Notes: a model not told the origin generated them from the sequence alone. Shown: positions 15,436 to 25,574, counted from the first letter of the stretch. The stretch is 64,000 nucleotides of DNA from Sphingopyxis flava (GCF_900168005.1 NZ_FUYP01000009.1:1-64000), one strand, 5' to 3'. Program-made: numbers and translations.

Positions 15436-17716
15436 GGTCTTCCCTGTCCTGTCGATTCCTGATCCGGCCCGGGACCGATTCTCCCCGTCCCGCGCTCGCC
15501 TCTCCCCCCTTCCCTGCGAGGTGTCGCAGCCGGTCGGGGTGAAGGACCAGCGTCACGCATGTTCCCTGCCCTGCCGGATTGTCCGAAAACTCAAGCTCGC
15601 CAAAATGTTGCTCGACGATCTTCTTGACGATCGCGAGGCCAAGGCCGGTCCCGCCCTGACGCGTCGTCATATAGGGCTCCGCGATCGCATCGCGGGCTTC
15701 GGGAAGACCGATCCCGTCGTCCGCAATGCGGATGCGGATAGCATTCTCATCATCGATGTCGAGCGACGCCATGATGTGACCGACTGGCGAGCTTTCGGTC
15801 GTTTTTGCCTTTTCTTCAATTGCTTCTACAGCATTTTTTACAATATTCGTGAGTGCTTGCGACAAGAGGCGGCGATCGCAAACGAGCGGTTCGACCTCAT
15901 CCGGCATGGCCACGGCAAAGGCGATGTCTGGCTTTGCGACTTCGAAGAGGAACACCGCCTGCTTCAAGATGTCGCGCACGTCCTCGACCCCGAAGGTTGG
16001 CTTTGGCATGCGCGCGAAGCTCGAGAATTCATCGACCATGCGGCGCATGTCGTGGACCTGGCGGATCACCGTATCGGTCAGCCGGCGAAATGTGGCCGCG
16101 TCCCCTTCCACCTTGTCGCCGAACCGGCGCTGCAGCCGCTCCGCGGCGAGCTGGATGGGAGTAAGCGGATTCTTGATCTCATGGGCGATCCGCCGCGCGA
16201 CGTCGGACCAGGCGGCGCGGCGCTGGTCGGCAAGTTGCTGCGTGATGTCCTCGAAGCTGAGTACGAAGCCATCACCCTGCGCGACCGCCTTGGCAGCAAA
16301 GGTTGCAGGCTCGGCATCCTTGCGGGCGAGCTGGACGATCGCTTCGCGCTCATTGCTCGCGAGCAATTGCTCGAGCTCGGGCGCGACCTCCGCAAGCGAT
16401 TTGCCCGTAAGGCTTTCCCCTGCTGTGCCGACCAACCGCTCGGCCGCCGCGTTGGCGAGGAGGATGCGGTGCTTGCGGTCGACCGACACGACCGCCGAGG
16501 TCACGCCGCTGAGAACCGCCTCGATGAAGACGCGCCGGGCCTCGAGCTGCTCGTTGACATTGACGAGCGCGCTCGTCTGCCCCTGCAATTGCTCGGTCAT
16601 CCGGTTGAAGGCGCGCGTGAGGACGGCAATCTCGTCATTGCGCGCCGTGGGGGTAACACGCACCGAAAGGTCGCCGCCCGCGGCCGTGCGCGCTGCGCCC
16701 ACGAGCGTTCCCAGGGGGCGGACAATCCGGTCGGCGACCACGATTGCGCCGATCACAGCGAGTGCAAGAAGCAGCAGGGAACCGAGATAGAGCGCACCGT
16801 GGAATTGCAGTTGCAATAGCTGCGAACGGTCGAAAAGCGCGTTGTAGTCGGCAAGCACGGTGCTCGCGCGATCGAACTGCTGCAGACCTATGGTATTGGC
16901 GTTCCGCGCAGCATAAAGATAAGCGTTGCTGCGGCCTGGAATTCGCGTTGCAGCTTCGATCCGGTCAGCCTGGCGCGTAATGACGACATCTTCTCCGCGA
17001 TTAAGCCGATCGACAACTGCTGGCGTAATGCGCCCTTCCGCAGCGCGATTGTCAGGGTCGATCATCGTCGGCGTGCGGGCAATCCCGTCGGTACCGACTT
17101 CGATGATGGCAGACTCGCTCATCTCGCGCAGCACGACCTGCTGAAGATAGCGGTCGTTGAACGCTTCGCTGTCGATCGAAAATCGGTCGAGATAGCCGCT
17201 GATATCCTTCGCCATCACGACCGTGTTGGCGCCGAGCGATTTCTGGCTGTCCTCGTAGAAGGCCTTGGCGATGCCGGCGGCGTTCTCGAACATGCCGCGC
17301 GAGCGGTCGGAATACCAGAAATCGACCCCGAACTGGAAAAGCAGCGAGGCAAAGATCACGACAAGCAGGGTCGGCGCCGCTGCGATCAGCGAGAAGAGCG
17401 CGACGAGGCGCACATGAAGCCGCCCGCTGCCTCCCGCCATCGAATTGACCGCGCGTGCGCGCGCAACGCGGCTACCGATGAGGACGATCAACGCCATCGC
17501 GGGCACGAGATTGGCGACCATGATCGCGGCCACGAGGGCCGGCGTCAGCAGCCGCTCGCTTTGCGCATCCCCCGTGACAAAGATATAGGTTGCAACGCCA
17601 ATGCTGACGATCAGTGCAAGGGTATAATATTCAGGCGCGGCAAAGCGCCACACGCCCGAGCGTGCCGTCTTGCCGTCGGAGTCAATATCGAGAGCCAGGG
17701 GAGCCGACTTCGCCAT
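15425..17716 (-). CDS. ntrY: NtrY-type membrane sensor histidine kinase
   Basis: The product is about 763 aa. Three to four N-terminal membrane helices (residues about 30-140) flank a periplasmic region. A further helix near 310-330 is followed by HAMP (RIVRPLGTLVGAARTAAGGD), PAS, HisKA with the phospho-accepting His in [13 protein letters not shown], and HATPase_c (NIVKNAVEAI, DDGIGLPE, GGTGLGLAIV). The start at MAKSAPLALD (17716) is provisional because no clear ribosome site is visible; in-frame ATG at 17746 and GTG at 17755 are alternatives. It is the cognate kinase of NtrX next door. Between it and ntrC lies about 100 bases. Confidence 0.93.
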   Translation of the reverse strand: MAKSAPLALDIDSDGKTARSGVWRFAAPEYYTLALIVSIGVATYIFVTGDAQSERLLTPALVAAIMVANLVPAMALIVLIGSRVARARAVNSMAGGSGRLHVRLVALFSLIAAAPTLLVVIFASLLFQFGVDFWYSDRSRGMFENAAGIAKAFYEDSQKSLGANTVVMAKDISGYLDRFSIDSEAFNDRYLQQVVLREMSESAIIEVGTDGIARTPTMIDPDNRAAEGRITPAVVDRLNRGEDVVITRQADRIEAATRIPGRSNAYLYAARNANTIGLQQFDRASTVLADYNALFDRSQLLQLQFHGALYLGSLLLLALAVIGAIVVADRIVRPLGTLVGAARTAAGGDLSVRVTPTARNDEIAVLTRAFNRMTEQLQGQTSALVNVNEQLEARRVFIEAVLSGVTSAVVSVDRKHRILLANAAAERLVGTAGESLTGKSLAEVAPELEQLLASNEREAIVQLARKDAEPATFAAKAVAQGDGFVLSFEDITQQLADQRRAAWSDVARRIAHEIKNPLTPIQLAAERLQRRFGDKVEGDAATFRRLTDTVIRQVHDMRRMVDEFSSFARMPKPTFGVEDVRDILKQAVFLFEVAKPDIAFAVAMPDEVEPLVCDRRLLSQALTNIVKNAVEAIEEKAKTTESSPVGHIMASLDIDDENAIRIRIADDGIGLPEARDAIAEPYMTTRQGGTGLGLAIVKKIVEQHFGELEFSDNPAGQGTCVTLVLHPDRLRHLAGKGGEASAGRGESVPGRIRNRQDREDHGA

Positions 17717-17818
17717 TGTTGCGTCGATACGACAAACCTGTTGCATAGAGAACACACAATATCGTGCCTCGCCACATTTCGCTGCATTTTCTCTCGCATT
17801 GTGCGCGGCCCGGCCCCC

Positions 17819-19234
17819 TCAGGGGTGAGCAGGGTCGATTGCGAGCTGTACGAGGCGCTTGCGAAGCGTGTTGCGGTTGATGCCAAGCCGCCGGGCAGCT
17901 TCGAGCTGGTTACCCCGAACCTCACGAAGGGTTCGGCGCAGCAGGGCGGCTTCGACGATTGCTTCGAGCCGCGCGTGGATATCGCCGTCGGCGCCGGCGC
18001 CGCCAAGCTGTTCGCGGGCCCAGTCATCGACTGCGCGGGCGATGAGATCGGCGGGCTCGGCAGGGCCGCGCTCGCCGCTCTCGTAAAGAACACCCTCGAC
18101 GTCACGGACGGTGACGACAGCATCGCGCGACAGCACGGCGAGCCGCTGCACGACATTGCCGAGCTCGCGGACGTTACCCGGCCAGTCGTGGCGTTCGAGC
18201 ATCTGCATGGCGGCGGGTGCGAACTCGCGGACCGGCAGGCCCGAATGCCGGCCTTCTTCGATGAAATGCCGCACGAGCGCCGGGATGTCGCTGCGCCGGT
18301 CGCGAAGCGGCGGCAGGGTAACCGGGATGACGTTGAGACGGTAGAAGAGGTCCTCGCGAAAACGCCCATCGGCAACAAGCGTGCGCATATCGCGGTGCGT
18401 GGCAGCAATGACGCGGACATCGGCCTTCAGCGACTGGCTACCGCCTACGGTCGAATATTCGCCCACTTGAAGCACGCGCAGCAGCCGCGTTTGTGCCTCG
18501 ATCGGCATATCGCCGATCTCGTCGAGAAACAATGTACCTCCAGCTGCCTGCTCGAACCGCCCCGCGCTGCGGCTGTGCGCACCGGTGAAGGCGCCCTTCT
18601 CGTGCCCAAACAGCTCCGCCTCGATCAGCTCGCGCGGAATGGCCGCCATATTGATCGCCACAAACGGTCCTGCCCGCCGCAAGCCTGTCGCATGGATCGC
18701 GCGCGCGACGACTTCCTTGCCCGTCCCTGACTCCCCGAGGATCAGCACCGCCAGGTCGTTCGACGCGAGGCGGGCAATGGTGCGATAAACCGCCTGCATC
18801 GCCGGCGCCCGGCCAACGAGTCCGTGGCTGTCAGCCTGAACGGGGTCAGCTGCCGCGGCAGGCTCCGCGCGCCGTTCGAGCGCGGCGCGCACACTGGCGA
18901 TGAGTTCGTCGAGGTCAAAGGGTTTGGGAAGATAATCGTAGCTGCCGATCCCCGTCGCCCGGACCGCGGTGTCGAGCGTGTTCTGCGCCGACAGCACGAT
19001 GACCGGGGTGGCGGGGTCGACGCCGGCGCCTGGCAGCGAGTCGATGCCGTCGCCGTCGGGAAGGACAACATCGGTGATGATGAGATCGGCCCGATTTTCG
19101 GCAAGCCAGGCGTTGCGCTCCCCGACGCTCGTGACCGCCGCTAGGCGGCTGCATTCAGGAGCCAGGGTTTCGCGAATGATCAGCGCGATAGCGGGATCAT
19201 CCTCGACGAGCAGAACGGTCTTGCCGTCAGCCAT
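17819..19234 (-). CDS. ntrC: Nitrogen regulation response regulator NtrC
   Basis: A 471-aa sigma-54 activator. The receiver domain has Asp at about residue 55 (LIITDVVLPDGDG). The AAA+ domain has GESGTGKE, an intact ELFGHEKGAFTGAH loop and GTLFLDEIGDMP. The C-terminus is a Fis-type HTH (NQLEAARRLGINRNTLRKRL). It therefore differs from the neighbouring NtrX, which lacks GAFTGA. The start MADGKTVLL overlaps the ntrB end by 8 bases. It is expected to activate nitrogen-assimilation promoters when phosphorylated by NtrB. Confidence 0.95.
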   Translation of the reverse strand: MADGKTVLLVEDDPAIALIIRETLAPECSRLAAVTSVGERNAWLAENRADLIITDVVLPDGDGIDSLPGAGVDPATPVIVLSAQNTLDTAVRATGIGSYDYLPKPFDLDELIASVRAALERRAEPAAAADPVQADSHGLVGRAPAMQAVYRTIARLASNDLAVLILGESGTGKEVVARAIHATGLRRAGPFVAINMAAIPRELIEAELFGHEKGAFTGAHSRSAGRFEQAAGGTLFLDEIGDMPIEAQTRLLRVLQVGEYSTVGGSQSLKADVRVIAATHRDMRTLVADGRFREDLFYRLNVIPVTLPPLRDRRSDIPALVRHFIEEGRHSGLPVREFAPAAMQMLERHDWPGNVRELGNVVQRLAVLSRDAVVTVRDVEGVLYESGERGPAEPADLIARAVDDWAREQLGGAGADGDIHARLEAIVEAALLRRTLREVRGNQLEAARRLGINRNTLRKRLVQLAIDPAHP

Positions 19235-20327
19235 GGCGCACCCCTTTCGGTGAAGGCGCGGCAGGGAGATGGACCCGGAACCGGGTCCAGTCGCCGTCGC
19301 GGACATGCTGGACGGTCCCGCCCATATCGCGGACCAGCTTGGCAACAAGCGCCAGGCCGAGCCCGCGTCCGTCGCGCTTGGTGGTCACGAAGGGGGCGAA
19401 CAGATCACCGCGGATGTCGGAGGGGACGCCCGGACCATTGTCGCTGACGCTGACCTCGATCGGCAGCGCAATCCGCCCGCGGCCGTCACCCTTGTCGATC
19501 GAGAGGCCGTGACGATAGGCGGTCGCGATGCGGACCACGCCGTCGTCGCGCCCGCCCAATGCTTCGCAGGCGTTGGTGAGAAGGTTCAGCAGGATCTGAA
19601 CCATGGCGTCATGATTGCCATGGACAAGCGGCAGCGAGGGATCGAAATCCTCGGAAAAGCTGACGCCGCGGTGCTGCCGCGCGCGCACTGCCTCGCTGGC
19701 TTGGTGAATGGGCTGATAGAGATTGATCGCTTCACAGGCGATCGGCTGACCGCGCGAGAAATGCTCCATCTGGTCGATCAGCGTCGTGATCCGATCGACT
19801 TCGGCGCAGATGAGGTTCGTGAAGCGCTCGCCGTCGGCATCGGCTTTGCGTGCGAGCAATTGCGCCGCGCCCTTGATCCCTGCCAGCGGATTCTTGATCT
19901 CATGGGCGAGCATCGAGGCGGCGGCCCCGGCAGCGCGGCCCGAACGACCGATCGCTCCGCCCATCAGCTCGGCCTCGCTTTGTGCAGGCACGAGCGCGAG
20001 GATGCGGTGGCCGCTCGTGCCATAAGGCACCATCTGCAAGTCAGCGAAGACCGACTTGCGATCGCCCACGGAAATTTCGGCGCGGTGCGCAAATAGCGCG
20101 GAGGTTGCAGGGTCGCTCATCCGCTGGCGATAGCTGCGATCCATGCCGATGACGTCATAGACCACCCTCCCGACCATCGCCGAGCGGCTCATGTTGCAAA
20201 GCTGCTCGGCAGCCGCGTTCACAAACAGGATGATGCCGCCGCGGTCGACCAAAAGCGTCGCCACGGGATGCGACTGGATGAGCTCGTGATGGTCGAAAAT
20301 CGGAATGCTCGACGATGGCGCGTTCAC
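19227..20327 (-). CDS. ntrB: Nitrogen regulation sensor kinase NtrB
   Basis: A 366-aa soluble histidine kinase with an N-terminal PAS domain (residues about 10-120), HisKA with [15 protein letters not shown], and HATPase_c ([28 protein letters not shown]). There are no membrane helices, consistent with NtrB being controlled by PII. The GTG start overlaps the dusB stop by 3 bases (GTGA arrangement), as in the nifR3-ntrBC operons of rhizobia. Confidence 0.94.
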   Translation of the reverse strand: MNAPSSSIPIFDHHELIQSHPVATLLVDRGGIILFVNAAAEQLCNMSRSAMVGRVVYDVIGMDRSYRQRMSDPATSALFAHRAEISVGDRKSVFADLQMVPYGTSGHRILALVPAQSEAELMGGAIGRSGRAAGAAASMLAHEIKNPLAGIKGAAQLLARKADADGERFTNLICAEVDRITTLIDQMEHFSRGQPIACEAINLYQPIHQASEAVRARQHRGVSFSEDFDPSLPLVHGNHDAMVQILLNLLTNACEALGGRDDGVVRIATAYRHGLSIDKGDGRGRIALPIEVSVSDNGPGVPSDIRGDLFAPFVTTKRDGRGLGLALVAKLVRDMGGTVQHVRDGDWTRFRVHLPAAPSPKGVRHG

Positions 20328-21322
20328 GCCGCAACCTTGCTGAGGAAAGGGGTGTAGAAACGTTCAAGCGCGTCGAGCACCTCCCTGCTGCTGGGAATCT
20401 GATTGACCTTGTTGCGAAACTCGGCCGATCCCGGCAGCCCCTTGACGTACCAACCAAGATGCTTGCGCGCCATATTCACGCCGGTCATCTCGCCATAATG
20501 ATCGATCATCGCCCTATAATGCGTTGTAATGATTGTATATTGCTCGTCGATTCCTGGGTCCGGACGCTCACCCTCGCCGCGCAGCGCAGCCATGACCTGC
20601 CCAAGCAGCCAGGGCCGGCCATAGGCGCCGCGGCCGATCATCACGCCGTCAGCGCCGCTCTGCGCCAGCGCGGCGCGCGCATCGCCGATCGAACAGATGT
20701 CGCCGTTGACGATTACCGGAATGGAGACCGCCTCCTTAACGCGGCGCACGAAACCCCAGTCGGCGATGCCGCGATACATCTGGTTTCGCGTCCGCCCGTG
20801 CACGGTGACGAGCTTTGCCCCGAGATCTTCTGCGATATGGGCAAGTTCCGGAGCATTCAGACTGTCGTGGTCCCACCCCATGCGCATCTTCACCGTCACC
20901 GGCACCGACACCGCTTTCACGCACGCATCGATCAGAGCGGCCGCGAGGGTGAGGTCACGCATCAGCGCCGATCCCGCGTCACCATTGGTCACCTTGCGCA
21001 CCGGGCAGCCCATGTTGATGTCGATGATGGCCGCGCCGCGATCTTCGTTGAGCTTCGCCGCTTCGCCCATTTCATAAGGCGTGCAGCCGACGAGTTGCAT
21101 CGACACCGGCTCCTCGACCGGGTCCCACGCGGCCTTCTGGATCGATTGGCGCGTTTCGCGGATTGCCGCCTGACTCGCAATCATTTCAGTCACATTGAGC
21201 CCCGAGCCGAAGCGGCGCACCATCTTGCGGAACGGGAGGTCGGTGACGCCCGTCATTGGCGCAAGGATCACGGGATCCGCAATGCTGATCGGGCCGATCT
21301 GGATGGGCGGCAGCGGCGCCAT
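20324..21322 (-). CDS. dusB: tRNA-dihydrouridine synthase DusB (NifR3)
   Basis: An FMN-dependent enzyme that reduces uridines in the tRNA D-loop. The product is 332 aa with a TIM-barrel: [13 protein letters not shown] near the N-terminus, [12 protein letters not shown] containing the active-site Cys, VTVHGRTR, and [22 protein letters not shown] for FMN phosphate binding. As nifR3 it heads the ntr operon. The promoter must lie in the 97-base gap shared with divergent ispDF. Confidence 0.95.
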   Translation of the reverse strand: MAPLPPIQIGPISIADPVILAPMTGVTDLPFRKMVRRFGSGLNVTEMIASQAAIRETRQSIQKAAWDPVEEPVSMQLVGCTPYEMGEAAKLNEDRGAAIIDINMGCPVRKVTNGDAGSALMRDLTLAAALIDACVKAVSVPVTVKMRMGWDHDSLNAPELAHIAEDLGAKLVTVHGRTRNQMYRGIADWGFVRRVKEAVSIPVIVNGDICSIGDARAALAQSGADGVMIGRGAYGRPWLLGQVMAALRGEGERPDPGIDEQYTIITTHYRAMIDHYGEMTGVNMARKHLGWYVKGLPGSAEFRNKVNQIPSSREVLDALERFYTPFLSKVAA

Positions 21323-21419
21323 GGGAGGAGCTTTCGTCGAATTTGCCTAAAATTTAAGCACGCCCCTACACGTTAAGGTGCTTCCCCGCAAGCCGATGCT
21401 GCGCTAACCCGCGCGGCTT
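21323..21419. promoter_or_regulatory. Divergent promoter region between dusB and ispDF
   Basis: This 97-base gap separates two divergent genes and must hold promoters for both the dusB-ntr operon and ispDF. It includes an A/T-rich patch (CGAATTTGCCTAAAATTTAAGC, around 21337-21360), unusual for this genome and suitable for a -10 element. Exact boxes were not assigned. Confidence 0.35.
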
Positions 21420-22598
21420 ATGTCCGATTCCGCTCCTGTCCCACCCCTGCGCGTCACCGCAATTCTGCTCGCGGGCGGCCGGGGCACCCGCGCAGCTTTT
21501 GCGCAGCCCAAGCAGCTTCAGTCCCTTGGCGGCAAGCCGCTCCTCCGGTGGAGTCTTGACGCATTTGCGGCGCATCCGCGCGTATCGGGCGGCGTCCTTG
21601 TTGCCAGCGATGACGTCATGGCGGCCACAGCTGAGCTTCCGGAGGGATGGACTTTTGCGGCGGCCGGTGCCGAACGCCAGCGGTCGGTGGAAAATGGCCT
21701 CCTGGCGCTTGCCGATTGGGAGGACGATGCGCTCGTGCTCGTCCATGATGCGGCCCGGCCCGGGATCGAGGCGGCCGTCATCGACCGGCTCCTCGCCGCG
21801 CTCGCGACCGCTGAGGCCGCGATCCCCACCCTTCCCGTCCCCGACACGCTCGTTCACCAGGCAGGGGAAGAAGCAGGCAATGTGGTCGACCGGAGCGCCC
21901 TGGCGCGCGTTCAGACCCCGCAAGCCTTTCGCCTTGGCACGCTGCGCCGCGCCCACGCGGCGGCTGCAGGTGAGACCGCAACCGATGATGCGCAGCTCGT
22001 TCGGCGGCTCGGGATACCCGTCGTGGCGGTTGAGGGCGACGCACGGCTCCACAAGCTGACCTATGCCGCGGACCGGGCGATCCTAGAAGGACTGCTCGAG
22101 GCCCGCGCGATGACGCGAACCGCGGTTGGCATGGGCTACGATGTCCACCGTCTTGTTGCGGACAAGCCTCTCTGGCTAGGCGGCATAGAAATTGAGCATA
22201 GTCATGGGCTTGAAGGGCATAGTGATGCCGATGTCGCGCTTCATGCCCTGACCGACGCGATTCTCGGTGCGCTCGGCGATGGCGACATTGGCACTCATTT
22301 TCCGCCTTCCGATCCTGAGTGGCGCGGCGCGGCGTCATGGCGCTTCCTCGATTTTGCCGCACGCCGGGTCGAGGCTGTCGGGGGACGGATCGACCATGCC
22401 GACCTCACCATTATCGCTGAGGCCCCGAAGATCGGCCCGAATCGCGGACTGATACAGGCGCGCATCGCTGAAATTCTTGCGATTCCGCCCGCGCGCATTA
22501 GTGTGAAAGCGACCACGACAGAGCGGCTGGGCTTCACCGGTCGCCGGGAAGGGATTGCAGCGCAGGCCGTGGTTACCTTGCAGCTTCCGGAGACATGA
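21420..22598 (+). CDS. ispDF: Bifunctional IspD/IspF of the MEP isoprenoid pathway
   Basis: A 392-aa fusion. Residues 1 to about 230 form the IspD cytidylyltransferase (LLAGGRGTRAAFAQPKQL, LVHDAARPG, QTPQAF), which makes CDP-methylerythritol. Residues about 233-392 form IspF (GMGYDVHRL with Asp/His zinc ligands, GHSDADVALHALTDAILGA, KATTTERLGFTG), which makes methylerythritol cyclodiphosphate. The intermediate IspE is encoded elsewhere. The fusion is common in alphaproteobacteria. The stop overlaps the cinA-like start (ATGA). Confidence 0.96.
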   Translation: MSDSAPVPPLRVTAILLAGGRGTRAAFAQPKQLQSLGGKPLLRWSLDAFAAHPRVSGGVLVASDDVMAATAELPEGWTFAAAGAERQRSVENGLLALADWEDDALVLVHDAARPGIEAAVIDRLLAALATAEAAIPTLPVPDTLVHQAGEEAGNVVDRSALARVQTPQAFRLGTLRRAHAAAAGETATDDAQLVRRLGIPVVAVEGDARLHKLTYAADRAILEGLLEARAMTRTAVGMGYDVHRLVADKPLWLGGIEIEHSHGLEGHSDADVALHALTDAILGALGDGDIGTHFPPSDPEWRGAASWRFLDFAARRVEAVGGRIDHADLTIIAEAPKIGPNRGLIQARIAEILAIPPARISVKATTTERLGFTGRREGIAAQAVVTLQLPET

Positions 22599-23158
22599 GT
22601 TTGCCATCCAACGTCGAATCGCGTCTGGCCGCGCGCGAAGCTGCCGCTACGGCTGTCCTTGCCGCAAATCGCGCCGCTGAACGCCGTGTCGCCGTGGCTG
22701 AAAGCTGCACCGGCGGCATGGTCTGTGCCGCGTTGACCGACATTGCCGGAAGCAGCGATGTGTTTACTGCAGGGTTCATCACCTATTCCGGCGATGCCAA
22801 GAAGACCCAGCTCGAAGTGAGCGGCGATATCCTCGAAACCTTTGGCGAGGTCTCGCTCGCGACCGCCTGGGCGATGGCTGCCGGAGCGCTGGCGAAGAGT
22901 GATGCCGAGGTTGCGGTCGCAATCACCGGCATTGCAGGGCCGGGCGGCGGCTCGGAAAAAAAGCCCGTCGGCCAGGTCGTCTTTGCCCGTGCGCTGCGCG
23001 GACAGGACCCCGATGACTATTTCACGCAGCGCGTTCAATTCCAGTCGACCGACCGCGCCGCGATCCGCCATGCCGCCACACTCTTTGCGCTCGACCTGCT
23101 CCTGCCCGAGAAGGATAGTCTGCGGCCGTCCGAGGATATCGAGCTACCCGCCCCGTGA
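22595..23158 (+). CDS. pncC: CinA C-terminal family / nicotinamide-nucleotide amidase
   Basis: A 187-aa stand-alone CinA C-terminal domain. It contains VAVAESCTGGMV (nucleophile Ser region), the FITYSGDAKK block, TGIAGPGGGSEKKPVG and FQSTDRAAIRHAA. The characterised members deamidate nicotinamide mononucleotide for NAD recycling. The N-terminal COG1058 domain of full CinA is absent, as in E. coli PncC. It is coupled by ATGA to ispDF, a frequent pairing in alphaproteobacteria. It ends 14 bases from the convergent J-domain gene. Confidence 0.9.
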   Translation: MSLPSNVESRLAAREAAATAVLAANRAAERRVAVAESCTGGMVCAALTDIAGSSDVFTAGFITYSGDAKKTQLEVSGDILETFGEVSLATAWAMAAGALAKSDAEVAVAITGIAGPGGGSEKKPVGQVVFARALRGQDPDDYFTQRVQFQSTDRAAIRHAATLFALDLLLPEKDSLRPSEDIELPAP

Positions 23159-23172
23159 CGCGCTTTAGCCCC

Positions 23173-23718
23173 TCAGGCGGGTTTCCAGCTTTTCCGCTCT
23201 TCGGCCTGTTTTAGCACCTCAAACGCCGCCTGGCCCGCGGCAAAGCGCTTCGCAGCCTCCGCGTCGCCCGGCTTTACGTCGGGGTGGCATTCCTTGGCGA
23301 GACCGCGCCACGCCTTCTTCGCGGCCTCGAAGTCGGCATCAGGCTCAAGGTCGAGCACTTCAAGCGCGCGCATCTCGTCAGCGCTACGGCTTCCGTCGCC
23401 CGATCCGCCCCAGCCATAATGCTGCGCGCGGGCATAGCTGCGCGTACCGCGGGCTTCTTCGGCAGCGCGATCGGCCGCTTCCTCGGCGCTGAGGCCCGCA
23501 AAATAGTCCCAGCCGCGATTATATTCGGCAGCATGCGCTTCGCAGAAAAACCACCGCTCGCGGCTGTTCGGCGCCTTGGGCGCAGGGCAATGGCCCGGTT
23601 CAGTGCACCCATGACGGTCGCACAGCCGTACCTGCTGCGCCTCGCGGCCCTGCCCGTAGGCGCGCCAGCGGGGAAAACCCCAGTCGTCGGATCTCTTGGC
23701 GCGGCTCATCGGGTCCAT
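23173..23718 (-). CDS. J-domain protein with N-terminal Cys/His cluster
   Basis: About 181 aa. The C-terminal 60 residues form a J domain with the HPD tripeptide in KECHPDVKPGDAEAAKRF, the part that stimulates DnaK. The N-terminal half has spaced Cys/His (LCDRHGCTEPGHCPAPK and WFFCEAHAAEYNRGWDYF), which look like a small zinc-binding module. The substrate role is unknown. The start is uncertain: ATG at 23718 (MDPMSRAK) or 23709 (MSRAK), neither with a strong ribosome site. The frame extends further upstream, but that part overlaps ppk2 and is not protein-like. Confidence 0.8.
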   Translation of the reverse strand: MDPMSRAKRSDDWGFPRWRAYGQGREAQQVRLCDRHGCTEPGHCPAPKAPNSRERWFFCEAHAAEYNRGWDYFAGLSAEEAADRAAEEARGTRSYARAQHYGWGGSGDGSRSADEMRALEVLDLEPDADFEAAKKAWRGLAKECHPDVKPGDAEAAKRFAAGQAAFEVLKQAEERKSWKPA

Positions 23719-23788
23719 GTAGCGATTGAGGTCGGCAATGGCTAGATGAGCCCTTTCGCCGCTGATCGAAATAATCACCCAAGCCGGG

Positions 23789-24622
23789 TTATTGCGCACT
23801 CTCGCGCGCGTCCTCGCCGCCATTGACTGCCTTGGCCGCGTCCCTCGGCTTGTAACCAAATGCCTTTTGCGCCAGCTTGACCACCGCGGGATCACGCTCT
23901 GGCGCCGTCATCGGGACCGCGGCTTCCAGCGTCTCGGCGATATGAGAAAGCGCTGCAATGCGCGCCGACTTCTTGTTGTTCCCGTCGATCACCTTCCAGG
24001 GCGCCCAGCGGGTGTCGGTCTGCTCGAACATTTCGTGCATCGCGGCGAGATATTCGCTGCGTTTTGCACGGTTGCGATAATCGTCAACTCCGGTCTTCCA
24101 GCGCTTCCAGGGATCGTCGAGCCGGTCGGCAAAGCGCCGGTCCTGTTCCTCCTGCGCGACGTGGATGAACAGTTTGACGAGGTTGGTGCGTGACCCGGTG
24201 AGCTGCGCCTCGAATTCGTTGATCTCGTCATAGCCTTTGCGCCATTCGGCTTCGGTCGCATATCCTTCCACTCGCTCGACGAGGACGCGGCCATACCAGC
24301 TGCGATCGAAGATCGAAATTTCGCGGTGTCCCGGCAGACGCCGCCAGAAGCGCCAGAGAAAATGGCGCGCCTTTTCCTCCTCGCTCGGAGCGCCGATAGG
24401 CCAGACCTCGAAATAGCGCGGGTCGAGCTGTGCGGTCAGGCGCTGGATGATGCCGCCCTTTCCTGCCGCATCCCACCCCTCGAACATGATGACGCTACGC
24501 TGGCCGTGGGTGATGTGAGCGGCCTGGATCCGCTCCAGCCGATCCTGCAGTGCCGCCAGATCCCTGCCATATTGGCCGTCATATCGGGCGCCGTCTTCAT
24601 AGTCGGCGAGGTCGATCGTCAT
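23789..24622 (-). CDS. ppk2: Polyphosphate kinase 2 family protein
   Basis: A 277-aa PPK2-fold enzyme that moves phosphate between polyphosphate and nucleotides. Walker A is GWDAAGKGGIIQRL, the lid/Walker B region is IFDRSWYGRVLVERV, and the core contains DDPWKRWKTGVDDY and WKVIDGNNKKSAR. The subgroup (AMP, ADP or GDP as acceptor) cannot be fixed by eye. The start MTIDLADYEDG is preferred because GAGGG lies about 8 bases upstream; an ATG five codons earlier has its purine stretch too close. A 62-base gap separates it from the hydrolase gene upstream. Confidence 0.9.
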   Translation of the reverse strand: MTIDLADYEDGARYDGQYGRDLAALQDRLERIQAAHITHGQRSVIMFEGWDAAGKGGIIQRLTAQLDPRYFEVWPIGAPSEEEKARHFLWRFWRRLPGHREISIFDRSWYGRVLVERVEGYATEAEWRKGYDEINEFEAQLTGSRTNLVKLFIHVAQEEQDRRFADRLDDPWKRWKTGVDDYRNRAKRSEYLAAMHEMFEQTDTRWAPWKVIDGNNKKSARIAALSHIAETLEAAVPMTAPERDPAVVKLAQKAFGYKPRDAAKAVNGGEDARESAQ

Positions 24623-24684
24623 CGCTGCATCCCTCATTTCCTTGCGGCCGCAGCTAACACAGCGGCCTTCGGGATGCGATGCGA

Positions 24685-25572
24685 TTAACCCTGATTTTCG
24701 ATCAATCCAGCGAGCAGCGATGCGACGCGCTCGGGACATTCCATCGGGATGAAGTGACTGTGATCGCTCCAAAGCTCGTCCGTTGCGGCACCGATCCATT
24801 CGCCGAGGCCTGGCCAGGTTGGGCTTTGCGAAAAATCCAGCGCATCGCTGCGCATTCCCGCCGGCGCGCGGATCAGCGTGACGGGTGCAGCGAGGCTCCC
24901 GAGCCAGCAGTAGGGATCGCTGCGTAGCGCGCTCTGGTACATCGAGGCCTCAAGGACGGGCGGACAGGCAAGTTCATATCCCTTCCCGTGCGCGGCAGGT
25001 ACGAGACCATAGTTGCAATAATCGCCGAGCACCTCGGCTACCCAGCGGCTGTAGGGCGGGCGATCGGCGAAGCGGGCGCGCATTTCCTCCGCGCTCGTCC
25101 ACTGGTTGCGGCGGCGCGAGACGGGATGCTCGGCAGGGTCGGGCAAGGGTGCCTCGCCTCCTCCGACATAATAGGCCGGGTCCACGATGACAGGGTCGAT
25201 CAGGACGAGGTGCCCGAAGGCGCCAGGCCGCTCGGCCGCGAGCCGGGTCAGGACATAACCGCCCATGCTGTGCCCGCAGCCGATGAACGCGCGCCCCTTG
25301 AAGCGGTCGAGCAGCGGCAGCAGTGCATCAGCATTGGCAGGCCAGTGCGCAAGGGTCTCGGGCCGGTAACTGCGCCCATGTCCGCGCTGGTCGGGAGCGA
25401 CGACATGCGTGCCCGGCGGCAGGGCGGCGACGACCTGATCCCAGAGCCGCGCGTGAAAGCCCGTGGCATGGAGCAGCAGCAGCGAAGGCGTCTTGCCCGC
25501 CGATCCCCATTCGAACCAGCAGATGTCGCCGTCCGGTGTTGCCAGCCGGTGTTCCCGGGGCGCGGCGGCCAC
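24685..25572 (-). CDS. Alpha/beta hydrolase
   Basis: The 295-aa product has the full alpha/beta-hydrolase pattern: oxyanion-region LLLHATGFHARLWD, the nucleophile elbow GHSMGGYV (Ser), and a late His in SDHSHFIPMECPERV. The substrate is not recognisable. There is no signal peptide, so it is probably cytoplasmic. The GTG start lies 2 bases after the aspS stop on the same strand, so it is probably cotranscribed with aspS and may be followed by ppk2. Confidence 0.85.
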   Translation of the reverse strand: MAAAPREHRLATPDGDICWFEWGSAGKTPSLLLLHATGFHARLWDQVVAALPPGTHVVAPDQRGHGRSYRPETLAHWPANADALLPLLDRFKGRAFIGCGHSMGGYVLTRLAAERPGAFGHLVLIDPVIVDPAYYVGGGEAPLPDPAEHPVSRRRNQWTSAEEMRARFADRPPYSRWVAEVLGDYCNYGLVPAAHGKGYELACPPVLEASMYQSALRSDPYCWLGSLAAPVTLIRAPAGMRSDALDFSQSPTWPGLGEWIGAATDELWSDHSHFIPMECPERVASLLAGLIENQG

Positions 25573-25574
25573 GT

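Noticed and set aside
21323..21419. Riboswitch between dusB and ispDF
   Set aside because: The gap is under 100 bases and shows no conserved riboswitch core; it is better explained as a divergent promoter.
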